Positions 7,067-15,202 of a DNA stretch of 64,000 nucleotides are shown in pieces. The DNA lies in NCBI GenBank assembly GCA_958412345.1, contig CATYSO010000004.1:1-64000 (forward strand), in the 5' to 3' direction. The DNA comes from an uncultured Collinsella sp. Its GTDB lineage: Bacteria; Actinomycetota; Coriobacteriia; Coriobacteriales; Coriobacteriaceae. A program made the position numbers and the translations under genes. Under the pieces are notes generated by a model, which was not told the DNA's origin, made no database searches, and was given only the letters and a program-made list of their open reading frames with translations. Within the stretch, counting starts at the first letter, position 1; every line of letters starts with the position of its first letter.

Positions 7067-7708
7067 CTACTCCTCGCCCGTCAGTTTGGCGGATAGGTGC
7101 TCGAGCGCATGGAATCGATGGCTGATGGCGTTCTTCTCGTCCGCCGTGAGCTCGGCCATAGTCTTGCCCGGCGTGTCAACCGGCAGGAACAGCGGATCAT
7201 AGCCAAAGCCGTAATCACCGCGGCCCTCGTGCGCGATAACGCCTTCGCAAGCGCCCTCGCCATAGGTGACCAGGCCGTCTGTATCGATAAGCGCGACAAC
7301 GCTCATAAAGCGCGCGGTACGGTCCTCGTCGGCCACGCCCTCCAGATTCACGAGCAGCTTGGCGTTGTTGGCGGCATCGTCGCCGTGAACGCCCGCGTAG
7401 CGTGCGCTATACACACCGGGCTCACCGTCCAGCGCGTCGACGACCAGGCCCGAATCGTCGGCAATGGCCATGAGCCCCGTCTCTTCGACGGCAGCCTGCG
7501 CCTTGATGATGGCGTTCTCCAAAAACGTCGTGCCGTTTTCCTCGGGGTCCTCAAAATCGCCCAGCTGGCCGAGCGCCACAAAGCGAACCTCGGGCATGAC
7601 CTTGCCCAAAATGGCCTCGATCTCGGTGAGCTTATGGGCGTTGCCCGTTGCCACGACAATGGTCGCCGCCGGGTCGAGGGTGTCGATGTCGATCTTCTCA
7701 AGTGCCAT
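7067..7708 (-). CDS. rdgB: XTP/dITP pyrophosphatase (RdgB/HAM1 family)
   Basis: This enzyme removes non-canonical purine nucleotides (dITP, XTP) from the pool. In its 213 residues I see VATGNAHKLTEIEAIL (about 19-34), the substrate loop ENAIIKAQAA, the ADDSGLVVDALDGEPGVYSARYAG region (about 83-106) and FGYDPLFLP (about 166). The ATG start has AAGGAGACC upstream. Its stop is 3 nt from the dtd start. The rph-rdgB-dtd order is common in Gram-positive and actinobacterial genomes. Confidence 0.95.
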   Translation of the reverse strand: MALEKIDIDTLDPAATIVVATGNAHKLTEIEAILGKVMPEVRFVALGQLGDFEDPEENGTTFLENAIIKAQAAVEETGLMAIADDSGLVVDALDGEPGVYSARYAGVHGDDAANNAKLLVNLEGVADEDRTARFMSVVALIDTDGLVTYGEGACEGVIAHEGRGDYGFGYDPLFLPVDTPGKTMAELTADEKNAISHRFHALEHLSAKLTGEE

Positions 7709-7816
7709 GAGTGGTCTCCTTGTCTCTATAGCAATGCCGCGCCGAGGGCGACGAGGGCCTCCGCCTCTCCCCTCTCAATCAACGGCAGTCTTATACTTCG
7801 ACGTTTTCCCAGATAA

Positions 7817-7851
7817 AACCTGCCAAAATAAACCTGTCACTTTTTGGTAGG
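7817..7851 (-). terminator. Stop-adjacent hairpin after rph (GGGACAGG family)
   Basis: CCTGCCAAAAT at 7819-7829 pairs with TTTTTGGTAGG at 7841-7851 (imperfect), around a loop with AAACCTGTCAC on the plus strand. It touches the TAA stop of rph at 7852-7854 and lies before rdgB, so it may reduce or process read-through within the series. Confidence 0.5.
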
Positions 7852-8577
7852 TTAGGCGAGGGCCTGGCGCTGGAGCTCGATGAGCTCGGCGATGCCTTTG
7901 TCGCCCAGGTCGAGCAGGGCGTTGAGGCGCTTACGGTCAAAGGGCGCCTGCTCGCCGGTGCCCTGGAGCTCGATCATCTCACCGGTGTCGGTGGCGACGA
8001 GGTTCATGTCGACTTCGGCATGGCTGTCCTCGGAATAATCGAGGTCAAGCAGCGTATTGCCGTCGACAACGCCCATGGAGATTGCAGCCACCTGGCCGGT
8101 AAGCGGGATGCGCTCGATCTTGCCCGCCTCGACCCACATGGCGAGGGCGCCGTGCAGCGCCACCCAGGCGCCGGTGATGCTCGCTGTACGCGTGCCGCCA
8201 TCGGCCTGAATCACATCGCAGTCGACGGTGACGGTGTACTCGCCGAGCGCCTTCATGTTGACGACGGTACGCAGGCTGCGGCCAATGAGGCGCTCGATCT
8301 CCATGGAGCGGCCCTTGCGGTTGGCGTGCTCGCGCTTGCAGCGCTTGCCGGTCGACGCCGGCAGCATGGCGTATTCCGCGGTCACCCAGCCGGCCTTAGC
8401 TCCCTTTCGCCAGCCCGGCACGCCCTCCTCGATAGTGGCGGCGCACAGCACGCGCGTGTCGCCGAACTCGGCCAAACACGAGCCGTGGGCGTACTTCATG
8501 ACGCCACGGGTGAGCTTAACGGGGCGCGACTCGTTGGCGGCGCGGCCGTTGGCGCGGTTGACCTGCATGTACTCCAT
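7852..8577 (-). CDS. rph: Ribonuclease PH
   Basis: RNase PH is a phosphate-dependent 3'-5' exoribonuclease that trims tRNA precursors. The 241-residue protein shows the full fold: SRPVKLTRGVMKYAHGSCLAEFGDT at the N-terminus (key residues R18, K21, H30, G31, S32), TAEYAMLPAST (about 67), RSLRTVVNM (about 96-104) and GTRTASITGAWVAL (about 123-136). AAAGGA precedes the ATG at 8577. It lies 54 nt after murI. Confidence 0.96.
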   Translation of the reverse strand: MEYMQVNRANGRAANESRPVKLTRGVMKYAHGSCLAEFGDTRVLCAATIEEGVPGWRKGAKAGWVTAEYAMLPASTGKRCKREHANRKGRSMEIERLIGRSLRTVVNMKALGEYTVTVDCDVIQADGGTRTASITGAWVALHGALAMWVEAGKIERIPLTGQVAAISMGVVDGNTLLDLDYSEDSHAEVDMNLVATDTGEMIELQGTGEQAPFDRKRLNALLDLGDKGIAELIELQRQALA

Positions 8578-8631
8578 AGAAAAATCCTTTCGGCAAAAGG
8601 TGTGGCGAAGACTTTGGCGGCGGCCTTACAT

Positions 8632-9516
8632 CTATTTCAGCTCATCGATATCGATATGTTCGATGCTCTTGAGCGGCTGACCAAAGATAAAGCTGCCCGC
8701 CACCGCAAACTCGGCAATGTTATCGGCCGTCGTGGCAAAACGATGCTGCGGCTCGGCGGCGTCGCCCGCCAGCTGCTCGCGGCGCGTGAGGATATCGGTC
8801 AGTTCGCGCGTGGTCTCCTCGGCGGAACTCACGACGCGCACCCCAGGCCCCAGCGCATGGCGGATAGGTCCCACCAACAGCGGAAAATGCGTACAGCCGA
8901 GCACCACGGTATCGATACCGTGGTCGCGCAGCGGCTCAACCGTGGCACCCACCAGCGCACGCACGGCAGGCGTATCGAAGATGTCCTCGTTCTCAAGCCA
9001 CTGCTCTTGCAGATGTGCACCCGAGGCGAGCTCGTGTTCGACAACCTCGACAAAGCTCGAGGCAGGACAGCCGTATACATCGACGCCGGCATCCAGGTCC
9101 TGAATGGCGCGCGTGTAGGCGCCCGAGCGAATGGTGAGGTTGGTGGCGAGCACGCCCACCCGGCGAGTGCGGGTGCTGTTGATTGCCGCGCGTGCGCCCG
9201 GCGCGATCACACCGATGACGGGGACGTCGAGCACCTGCTGGGCCAGACGCAAGGCCGCGGCGGTCGCCGTGTTGCAGGCGATGACCATTATCTTGACGTC
9301 GTGCTTCGAAAGCCAACGACCCGCCTGCAACGCAAATGAGCGCACCTCATCCTCGGTGCGCGTGCCGTAGGGGCAGCGTTTGGTGTCGCCGAAGTAGTAG
9401 ACGGACTCATGCGGCAGCGCCGTCGCGATGGCGCGCGCAACCGTCAGACCGCCCAAACCAGAATCGAACACGCCAATCGGGCGCGTGTCGCCTGCCAGAT
9501 TCTCGATATCGGACAT
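8632..9516 (-). CDS. murI: Glutamate racemase
   Basis: MurI makes D-glutamate for peptidoglycan. The 294-residue protein has the two catalytic cysteines in conserved settings: IACNTATAAAL (about 79-89) and VLGCTHFPLL (about 197-206). The N-terminal GVFDSGLGGLTVARAI substrate loop is also clear. GTGAGG precedes the ATG. The surrounding order of murE, HAD, murI, rph, rdgB and dtd links wall precursor synthesis with RNA and nucleotide maintenance genes. Confidence 0.96.
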   Translation of the reverse strand: MSDIENLAGDTRPIGVFDSGLGGLTVARAIATALPHESVYYFGDTKRCPYGTRTEDEVRSFALQAGRWLSKHDVKIMVIACNTATAAALRLAQQVLDVPVIGVIAPGARAAINSTRTRRVGVLATNLTIRSGAYTRAIQDLDAGVDVYGCPASSFVEVVEHELASGAHLQEQWLENEDIFDTPAVRALVGATVEPLRDHGIDTVVLGCTHFPLLVGPIRHALGPGVRVVSSAEETTRELTDILTRREQLAGDAAEPQHRFATTADNIAEFAVAGSFIFGQPLKSIEHIDIDELK

Positions 9517-9567
9517 TACCTCACCAGTCTCTCTCGAAAAGACATGTCCAAGTGCGGCGACGCCGCG

Positions 9568-10479
9568 CTACGAACGCGCCGCGACCAGCAGCTCTGCCGT
9601 CGCCGCCCAACCGTCGACAATTTTGCCGCGCGTAACGAAAGCGTTCTCGCAAGCAGCCAAGAACTCGGGCGCACCGGCGCTCGTCAGGCCATTCTCGACC
9701 AGGCAGAACGTGCCCACGTGATCGGCCATGTAGAAGTCGGACTCGGAATCGCCGAGCGCCAACGTCTCCTCGCGCTCGATCCCCAGGTGCTCGCAGAAGC
9801 GCGCAATGGCGACGCCTTTGTTGAGGCCCGCGGGGTTGATGTTGAAGGCGCGACCGTCCTCGACGCGATCGAGCTCGAGCGTCGTCGGCTTGGACAGATG
9901 CGTCAGATGGCCGTTGCAAGCCCAGACCAGACCGCAGCCGGCCTCGTCGAGGATGGCCTGCGCCTCGTCATCGGGGATGTCGCCGCGCATGCCGACGGTG
10001 ACCTCGCGGTACTTGTAGCCGGTCGACATGTCGTTGTGATACTCGATCTTGTGCGGCCAGCGGGCGAGGATCTTCTCGCACACGCCGGTCTGCTCGATCA
10101 CCTGGTGCGGCGTGAGACCGCAAGAGGGGTCGTAGGGCATGTCGCCGGTCAGATACTCCCAATCGTTGGCTTTGAGGTCGTACATGACCAGGCCGCCCAT
10201 CTCACCAATGTAGGAGTTGAGGCCGAGCACACGCGCGTCCTCGTGGATCATGGTGCGGTTGCGGCCCGAGGTGGGAACCACCTGAATACCAGCGCGAGCG
10301 AGCGCCACGACGGCGTCGACGAGTTTGGTCGAGGGGTTGCCGTCGTTGTCGCGCAGCACGCACGAGCCGGGTGCGAGCATCGTGGCATCCAGGTCGGTAA
10401 AGACGTACTTGACCTTGGCCAAGCGCTCGCGCATCTCGCCCGAAAGCTCGGCAACAGTCGGCAGGGTGTTGTGGGACAT
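9568..10479 (-). CDS. HAD-IIB (Cof-type) hydrolase
   Basis: This 303-residue phosphatase belongs to HAD subfamily IIB. Motif I is VFTDLDATML (about 26-35, two Asp), motif II VVPTSGRN (about 69), and motif IV ALGDSESDFYMAD near residue 240. The cap lies between motifs II and III, as in Cof/SPP/trehalose-phosphate phosphatases. The substrate is unknown, probably a sugar phosphate. I choose the ATG at 10479 because CGGAG lies 7 nt upstream; an earlier ATG at 10521 has no site. It lies 51 nt upstream of murI. Confidence 0.85.
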   Translation of the reverse strand: MSHNTLPTVAELSGEMRERLAKVKYVFTDLDATMLAPGSCVLRDNDGNPSTKLVDAVVALARAGIQVVPTSGRNRTMIHEDARVLGLNSYIGEMGGLVMYDLKANDWEYLTGDMPYDPSCGLTPHQVIEQTGVCEKILARWPHKIEYHNDMSTGYKYREVTVGMRGDIPDDEAQAILDEAGCGLVWACNGHLTHLSKPTTLELDRVEDGRAFNINPAGLNKGVAIARFCEHLGIEREETLALGDSESDFYMADHVGTFCLVENGLTSAGAPEFLAACENAFVTRGKIVDGWAATAELLVAARS

Positions 10480-10586
10480 GGTTACTCCGTTTACGTAGAA
10501 GGGTTTGGGCTTGGACGGCATGTTTTGATTGAGGGAACACGTTTATGGCGACAGCGCACTCAGGGCGCCTTCGCCATCATGGCTCA

Positions 10587-12149
10587 TTAGTCAAACTGGG
10601 TAACATCGATCAGGCGATTGGCCAACGAAAGGTCGCTCTCGATGGGCACGAACTCGTCGCCCACGTGCATGAGCTCCTCGTCACCCTTTGCCAGCAGCAA
10701 GACAATGGTGGGAGCATCGGGGTTGACGTACTCCTCGCGCGCCGCCTTGAACGCCGCATGCACAGCGGCTTCGCGGTCGAGGATGATCTCGTTCGGCGTA
10801 TCGTCGGGAACATGCTCGGCAAGCTCGCGACAGACCTTCATCGGGTCCTCGTGAGCCGGGTCCTCGTTGGCAAAGATCATCAGGTCGGAATATGGTGCGG
10901 CCTCGCGCGGAAGCTGCTCGCGGCGCTCCTGCGCCTTGCCGCCGGCAGCGCCAAACACTGCAATGACTGGACTAGTGGGAAACGCGCGCTTGACCGACGA
11001 GAAAAGCGAACGGAACGAAAGCTGGTTGTGCGCATAGTCAACGACGCAGATCACGCGGCCGTCCTTCGACTCCACGACCTCCATACGGCCCGGCACACGC
11101 AGTTTGGAGAGGCCCTTCTTGATAGCCTCGATACCGATGCCGATCTCGTGCGCAGCGGCGATAGCGACCAGCGCGTTTTCCACGTTAAAGTCGCCCGCGA
11201 TGCCCAGCAGGACCTTCTCCCCCGCCTCGGACTCGTCGGCACACAAGCCATGCAAGTTGAACTCGATGCTAAAGCCGACCATGCGCACATCGCTCGCCCA
11301 CAGGCTTGCCTCGGGATGCTCGACGCCAACGGTCACCAAGCGCTCGGCCGTCGACGCTGCCTCCAGCACACGGTCAACCTCTTCGGTGCCCAGATTCACC
11401 ACGGCGGTCTTTGCCTGGTCAAAGATCCTGAGTTTGCTCTCAAAATAATCCTCAAACGTGGGGTGTTCGATCGGCGAGATGTGGTCACGGCCGATGTTGA
11501 GGAAGCACGCCACGTCAAACGGCAGATTCTCGACGCGTTGGTACTTGAGCGCCTGGCTCGAGACCTCCATGACCATGGACTGGCGACCGGACTCACGGCA
11601 GTTGGCGATATGGCGCCAGACCTCGGGGGCCTCGGGCGTAGTATTGGTGCTCTCGTAGCACTCGATGCCATCGTCGGTACTCACCGAGCCGATCATGCCG
11701 CAGGACTCGCCCGCCGCCTTGATGATGGACTGAAGCATAAAAGCGGCCGTGGTCTTTCCCTTGGTACCGGTGATGCCCACGATCTTGACATCGTGGTCGG
11801 GACGGTCGTAGACCTCCGGCGGCAACAGGGCCATGGCCGTGCGAACGCTATCAACAACCAGCATCGCAGCACCGCTCTCCTTCGCCAGCGGCTCCAGAGA
11901 CTCGACCAGCGACTCTTCGCACACAAATGCGACGGCGCCCGCATCGAGCGCCATGCTCAAAAACGCGGGCTTAAAGGCAGCGCCTTTGCAAAAGAACACG
12001 TCACCTGCCGAGACCGCGCGCGAATCAAACGAGCAGCCGGTCACGGCACGCTCGTCAACCTGCTCTGATGCGCGCAGCTCGCCGCACACGTCGAGAAGCT
12101 TGGCAAGCGTATCGACCGTGGTCACGGTCGCGGAATCCGAATGGTGCAT
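10587..12149 (-). CDS. murE: UDP-MurNAc-tripeptide synthetase (MurE)
   Basis: MurE adds the third amino acid of the peptidoglycan stem peptide. The 520-residue Mur ligase has an N-terminal uridine-binding domain, the P-loop GITGTKGKTTAAFML (about 125-139), TNTTPEAPEV, MVMEVSSQAL and the C-terminal glutamate ligase domain. The diamino-acid motif reads ANEDPAHEDP where DAP-adding enzymes have DNPR, so meso-DAP is unlikely; lysine or ornithine fits better (inference). AAAGGTGA precedes the ATG at 12149. Confidence 0.9.
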   Translation of the reverse strand: MHHSDSATVTTVDTLAKLLDVCGELRASEQVDERAVTGCSFDSRAVSAGDVFFCKGAAFKPAFLSMALDAGAVAFVCEESLVESLEPLAKESGAAMLVVDSVRTAMALLPPEVYDRPDHDVKIVGITGTKGKTTAAFMLQSIIKAAGESCGMIGSVSTDDGIECYESTNTTPEAPEVWRHIANCRESGRQSMVMEVSSQALKYQRVENLPFDVACFLNIGRDHISPIEHPTFEDYFESKLRIFDQAKTAVVNLGTEEVDRVLEAASTAERLVTVGVEHPEASLWASDVRMVGFSIEFNLHGLCADESEAGEKVLLGIAGDFNVENALVAIAAAHEIGIGIEAIKKGLSKLRVPGRMEVVESKDGRVICVVDYAHNQLSFRSLFSSVKRAFPTSPVIAVFGAAGGKAQERREQLPREAAPYSDLMIFANEDPAHEDPMKVCRELAEHVPDDTPNEIILDREAAVHAAFKAAREEYVNPDAPTIVLLLAKGDEELMHVGDEFVPIESDLSLANRLIDVTQFD

Positions 12150-12211
12150 CTTTCACCTTTCTCAGCCACTTGGCAGGGACGGTTTTTATAGTAACTGAAA
12201 CGCACCCACGC

Positions 12212-12236
12212 AAAAACGGCTCCCGGAGGAGCCGTT
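12212..12236 (-). terminator. Intrinsic terminator of asnB
   Basis: AACGGCTCC at 12215-12223 pairs with GGAGCCGTT at 12228-12236 around CGGA, followed by Us on the minus strand. It lies 26 nt past the asnB stop and separates it from murE. Confidence 0.85.
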
Positions 12237-12261
12237 ACGCGCAGGCGTTCGTAAGCCGAGG

Positions 12262-14142
12262 CTAGGCAGCCTGAACAGCGGGCTGGTCCTCGTCGATAAA
12301 GAAGCGCTTGTACCACACCAGGAACACGAGCGGCGTATAGATCTTGCGTTGGAAATCGCCCTTGCCCGCAAAGTGCAGATCGAGCAGGTGCATGAGCTCG
12401 TCGGTATCGAAGAACTCGCTTGCCCACGGCGCGGTGAAGTACTCCTTGACATAGTCGTACCACTTTTGCTCGCGCAGCCAGTAGACAATCGGCACCGGGA
12501 AGCCCACCTTGGGACGGGTGGCCCACTCATCGGGCAGCGACTTGTTGGCAGCGTGGCGGAGTACCTGTTTGTTGCCGTTCTCGTTGATGCGGTAGCGGTC
12601 GGGAATGTGCTCGGCGAACTCCATGACTTTGCGGTCCAGGAAGGGCACGCGCAGCTCCAGCGAGTGCGCCATGCACATCTTGTCGGCCTTGAGCAGAATG
12701 TCGCCCGGGAGCCACATGTTCATGTCCAGGTACTGCTTCTTGACCAGCTCGGGCTGACCCTTCACGCGCGCATAGATGGGGGCGGCAAGCTCGAAGGCGC
12801 CATCGCCGGTGTTGTACTCGGGCTTGAGCACGCCGTCGACCTCGCGCTCCGGCCATACCAGAGCCTGTCCCAGGAACGACTTCTCAGGGATCTCGGCACC
12901 CTTGACCAGGAAGTTATGTCCCTTGAAGTACGGCATATGCAGCGCCAGGTTACCGAGCGCGCGACGGATGGGCAGCGGCACCATCTTTTTGTACTTGCGG
13001 ACCGGAACCGTGTCCTCGTAGTAGGCGTAGCCGCCAAAGAGCTCGTCGGCGCCTTCGCCCGAAAGCACGACGGTGACGTCCTTGCGGGCCATCTCGGCCA
13101 AGAACCACAGCGGCACGGAAGACAGGTTGGACTGCGGCTCGTCCATGTGATACTGGATGTCCTCGAGCGCACCGAAGAACTCGTCGGCGGTAATCATCTT
13201 GCGGACATTCTCGACGCCGAGCTTATCGGAAAGTTCCTTGGCGTAGTTAGTCTCGTTGAAATTCTTGTAATCGAAGCCCACCGAGAAGGTCTTGTCGGGC
13301 ATGAGGCAAGCGGCGATGTAGCTGGAGTCTACGCCGCCGGAGAGGAACGACGCGACCTTGACGTCGGCGATGCGATGGGCCTCGACGCTCTCGTGCACGA
13401 CCTCGTCCAGCTCATCGACATACTCTTCGAACGGCTTCTCGACGGCAGAGTAATCGCAATCCCAGTAGCGCTCGATGTTCATCTTGCCGGTCGGGATGTC
13501 TACGGTAAAGTAATGCGCCGGCGGCAGCTTGTAGACACCCTCGAAGAAGGTCTCCTCGGTTGCCGAATACTGCAGCGTCATGTACGGACGCAGGGCCTTT
13601 TTGTTGACCGCCTTGTGGAAGTGCGGGTAGTCCAGGAAGCTCTTGATCTCGGAACCAAAAAGCACGCCCGGAGCGCCGTCGCCCGCATCGGCCATGGGAT
13701 AGTAGTAGAGCGGCTTGATGCCAAAGATATCGCGGGCGCCAAAAAGCTTGTTCTTCTTCTTGTCCCAGATGACGAAGGCGTACATACCGCGCAAGCGATC
13801 GAGTACTGCCTCGCCCCACTCCTCGTAGCCGTGCAGGAGGCTCTCGGTGTCGGCGCCGCAGTGGAACTGGTAGCCCTTGGCCTCGAGCTCGGAACGGAGT
13901 TCTTGGAAGTTGTAGATCTCGCCGTTGAAGACGATAACGACGCTGCCGTCCTCATTGGCCATGGGCTGAGCGCCAGCCTCGGTCAGGTCGAGGATCGACA
14001 GGCGGCGGAAGCCGAGGGCAACGCGGCCGTCGATAAACTGACCGCCCATGTCGGGACCGCGATGGACGATGCGGTCCATCATCTTGGTGAGCACCTCGGA
14101 TTGGTTATCCGTCCCACCGACAAAACCGACAAAACCGCACAT
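12262..14142 (-). CDS. asnB: Asparagine synthetase (glutamine-hydrolysing)
   Basis: AsnB converts aspartate, glutamine and ATP to asparagine. The 626-residue protein starts MCGFVGFVGG, so Cys2 is free to be the N-terminal glutaminase nucleophile. The class II amidotransferase domain covers about 1-210. The synthetase domain has the PP-loop SFLSGGVDSSYIAA (about 264-277) and VVLSGEGADELFGGY (about 350). GAGGGGAT precedes the ATG. It is transcribed alone and ends in its own terminator. Confidence 0.95.
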   Translation of the reverse strand: MCGFVGFVGGTDNQSEVLTKMMDRIVHRGPDMGGQFIDGRVALGFRRLSILDLTEAGAQPMANEDGSVVIVFNGEIYNFQELRSELEAKGYQFHCGADTESLLHGYEEWGEAVLDRLRGMYAFVIWDKKKNKLFGARDIFGIKPLYYYPMADAGDGAPGVLFGSEIKSFLDYPHFHKAVNKKALRPYMTLQYSATEETFFEGVYKLPPAHYFTVDIPTGKMNIERYWDCDYSAVEKPFEEYVDELDEVVHESVEAHRIADVKVASFLSGGVDSSYIAACLMPDKTFSVGFDYKNFNETNYAKELSDKLGVENVRKMITADEFFGALEDIQYHMDEPQSNLSSVPLWFLAEMARKDVTVVLSGEGADELFGGYAYYEDTVPVRKYKKMVPLPIRRALGNLALHMPYFKGHNFLVKGAEIPEKSFLGQALVWPEREVDGVLKPEYNTGDGAFELAAPIYARVKGQPELVKKQYLDMNMWLPGDILLKADKMCMAHSLELRVPFLDRKVMEFAEHIPDRYRINENGNKQVLRHAANKSLPDEWATRPKVGFPVPIVYWLREQKWYDYVKEYFTAPWASEFFDTDELMHLLDLHFAGKGDFQRKIYTPLVFLVWYKRFFIDEDQPAVQAA

Positions 14143-14313
14143 ATACTATCCCCTCTGCTGTTGCTGGGCATCAAATCGAATCAGTAGCTTTTGAGTATAC
14201 CCGAGGGCGTAAAGAGGGGCGGAATGTTCAGGCAATCTCAACTGAATCAGCTCCGCTGTGACACGCGCCGGTTACCTTTAATGGATATGAGATGAATGAG
14301 GCGATTGTTTTGC

Positions 14314-14319
14314 TATACT
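14314..14319 (+). promoter_or_regulatory. Extended -10 of tRNA-Val
   Basis: TTTGCTATACT upstream of tRNA-Val contains TGC just before TATACT (14314-14319), an extended -10, 11 nt before the mature 5' end. I see no good -35 at 17 nt. Confidence 0.45.
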
Positions 14320-14329
14320 CTCTCCGCAC

Positions 14330-14405
14330 GGGCGATTGGCGCAACGGTTAGCGCAGGTGCTTTACACGCACAAGGCTGGGGGTTCGAATCCCTCATCGCC
14401 CACCA
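14330..14405 (+). tRNA. tRNA-Val (anticodon TAC)
   Basis: A 76-nt tRNA with acceptor stem GGGCGAT/ATCGCCC, a D arm with GCGCAACGGTTAGCGC, anticodon loop TTTACAC giving TAC, a T arm GGGGGTTCGAATCCCTC and encoded CCA. The top base pair of the anticodon stem is mismatched. It is the parent of the tail repeats that follow. Confidence 0.96.
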
Positions 14406-14414
14406 CTGATTTGG

Positions 14415-14447
14415 AAACGGTCCTCGAAAGGGGACCGTTTTTTGTTT
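14415..14447 (+). terminator. Intrinsic terminator of tRNA-Val
   Basis: AAACGGTCC at 14415-14423 pairs with GGACCGTTT at 14432-14440, followed by a T-rich run. It is the first of three terminators, one per tail repeat. Confidence 0.85.
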
Positions 14448-14603
14448 GGGCCCATTTCATGGGATTCGAACCCGCAAGGGTGCGGAGCTGAGGAAACGCG
14501 AAGCGTTTTCCAGCGCAGCACGCGAGGAGCGGAGCGATGAAGCGGGGCGCGGGCGGCGCCAGCCGCGCGCGGACATCCCTCATCGCCCACCTCTGAATTG
14601 TTA

Positions 14604-14634
14604 GGCCTCCAGTGATGGAGGCCTTTCTTTTTTG
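14604..14634 (+). terminator. Second terminator of the tRNA-Val tail array
   Basis: GGCCTCC at 14604-14610 pairs with GGAGGCC at 14617-14623, then TTTCTTTTTT. Confidence 0.75.
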
Positions 14635-14788
14635 GGCCCATCGCAGAGGGATTCGAACCCGCAAGGGTGCGGAGCTGAGGAAACGCGAAGCGTTTTCCAG
14701 CGCAGCACGCGAGGGCCGTAGGCCCTAAGCGAGAGCGGGCGGCGTCAACCGCACGCGACATCCCTCATCGCCCACCACAGAATTGATA

Positions 14789-14816
14789 GGCTCCCAGCAA
14801 TGGGGGCCTTTCTTTT
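14789..14816 (+). terminator. Third terminator of the tRNA-Val tail array
   Basis: GGCTCCC at 14789-14795 pairs imperfectly with GGGGGCC at 14802-14808, then TTTCTTTTT. Confidence 0.65.
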
Positions 14817-14869
14817 TGGCCCATCGCAGAGGGATTCGAACCCGCCAGCACGTCCGTCACAAAGGCCGT

Positions 14870-15085
14870 GGCCAAAAAATGGCAAAAATGAGTACTGTTA
14901 CCAATTTTGTAGCAGCGATTTTTGGGTTTCGCTGGATAAATCTAGCTCTGAATCAGCGATTTGAAGCCTTTACTAGCTGTTTTCCCATTAACATAACTGA
15001 ACATGTGTGGTCTAACTAATCCTAGGTAGTCGGTTTCATATGAGATTCAACTGGTGACAGTACTCATATTTGGCATTTTTTGTCC
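14870..15085. mobile_element. 216-bp MITE-like element with 33-bp terminal inverted repeats
   Basis: The left end at 14870-14902 and the reverse complement of the right end at 15053-15085 agree at 29 of 33 positions; both contain ATGAGTACTGT. The interior is clearly AT-richer than the surroundings and carries no plausible gene. CAAAGGC flanks both ends (14860-14866, 15085-15091) but is offset on the left, so it is weak as a target duplication. The 117 bp between here and argD hold nothing I recognise. Confidence 0.6.
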
Positions 15086-15202
15086 AAAGGCTCTCCTGGC
15101 CATTGCAGATTTATGGCAAAACGGGCTCCAGACCGCCGAATCGTGCCGCATATGGCACGTCCGCAGTCCGGAACCCGGTCAAAATTGAGTTATTGCGCCG
15201 CG

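Larger units (their letters stand above)
14387..14845 (+). repeat. Tandem array of tRNA-Val tail + terminator units
   Basis: The tRNA-Val 3' end TCCCTCATCGCCCACC occurs three times (starting 14389, 14576 and 14761), at 187- and 185-bp spacing. Each copy is followed by a different rho-independent hairpin (14415-14447, 14604-14634, 14789-14816) and then by GGGATTCGAACCCGC (14461, 14648, 14831), a T arm read on the other strand. The first two units continue into a shared, roughly 60-nt structured module containing GAAACGCGAAGCGTTTTCC. Copies 2 and 3 have no cloverleaf and are not tRNA genes. Confidence 0.8.

Noticed and set aside
14574..14780. Second and third tRNA-Val genes
   Set aside because: Only the last 16 bases of the tRNA and no cloverleaf are present; they are tail fragments.
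14874..15019. Small gene inside the MITE-like element
   Set aside because: The frame runs from the terminal repeat into the AT-rich interior and has no supporting signal; it is explained by the element.
14406..15202. Complete integrated prophage or island at tRNA-Val
   Set aside because: No integrase, phage or transfer gene is present within the repeats; only scars and a small element remain.
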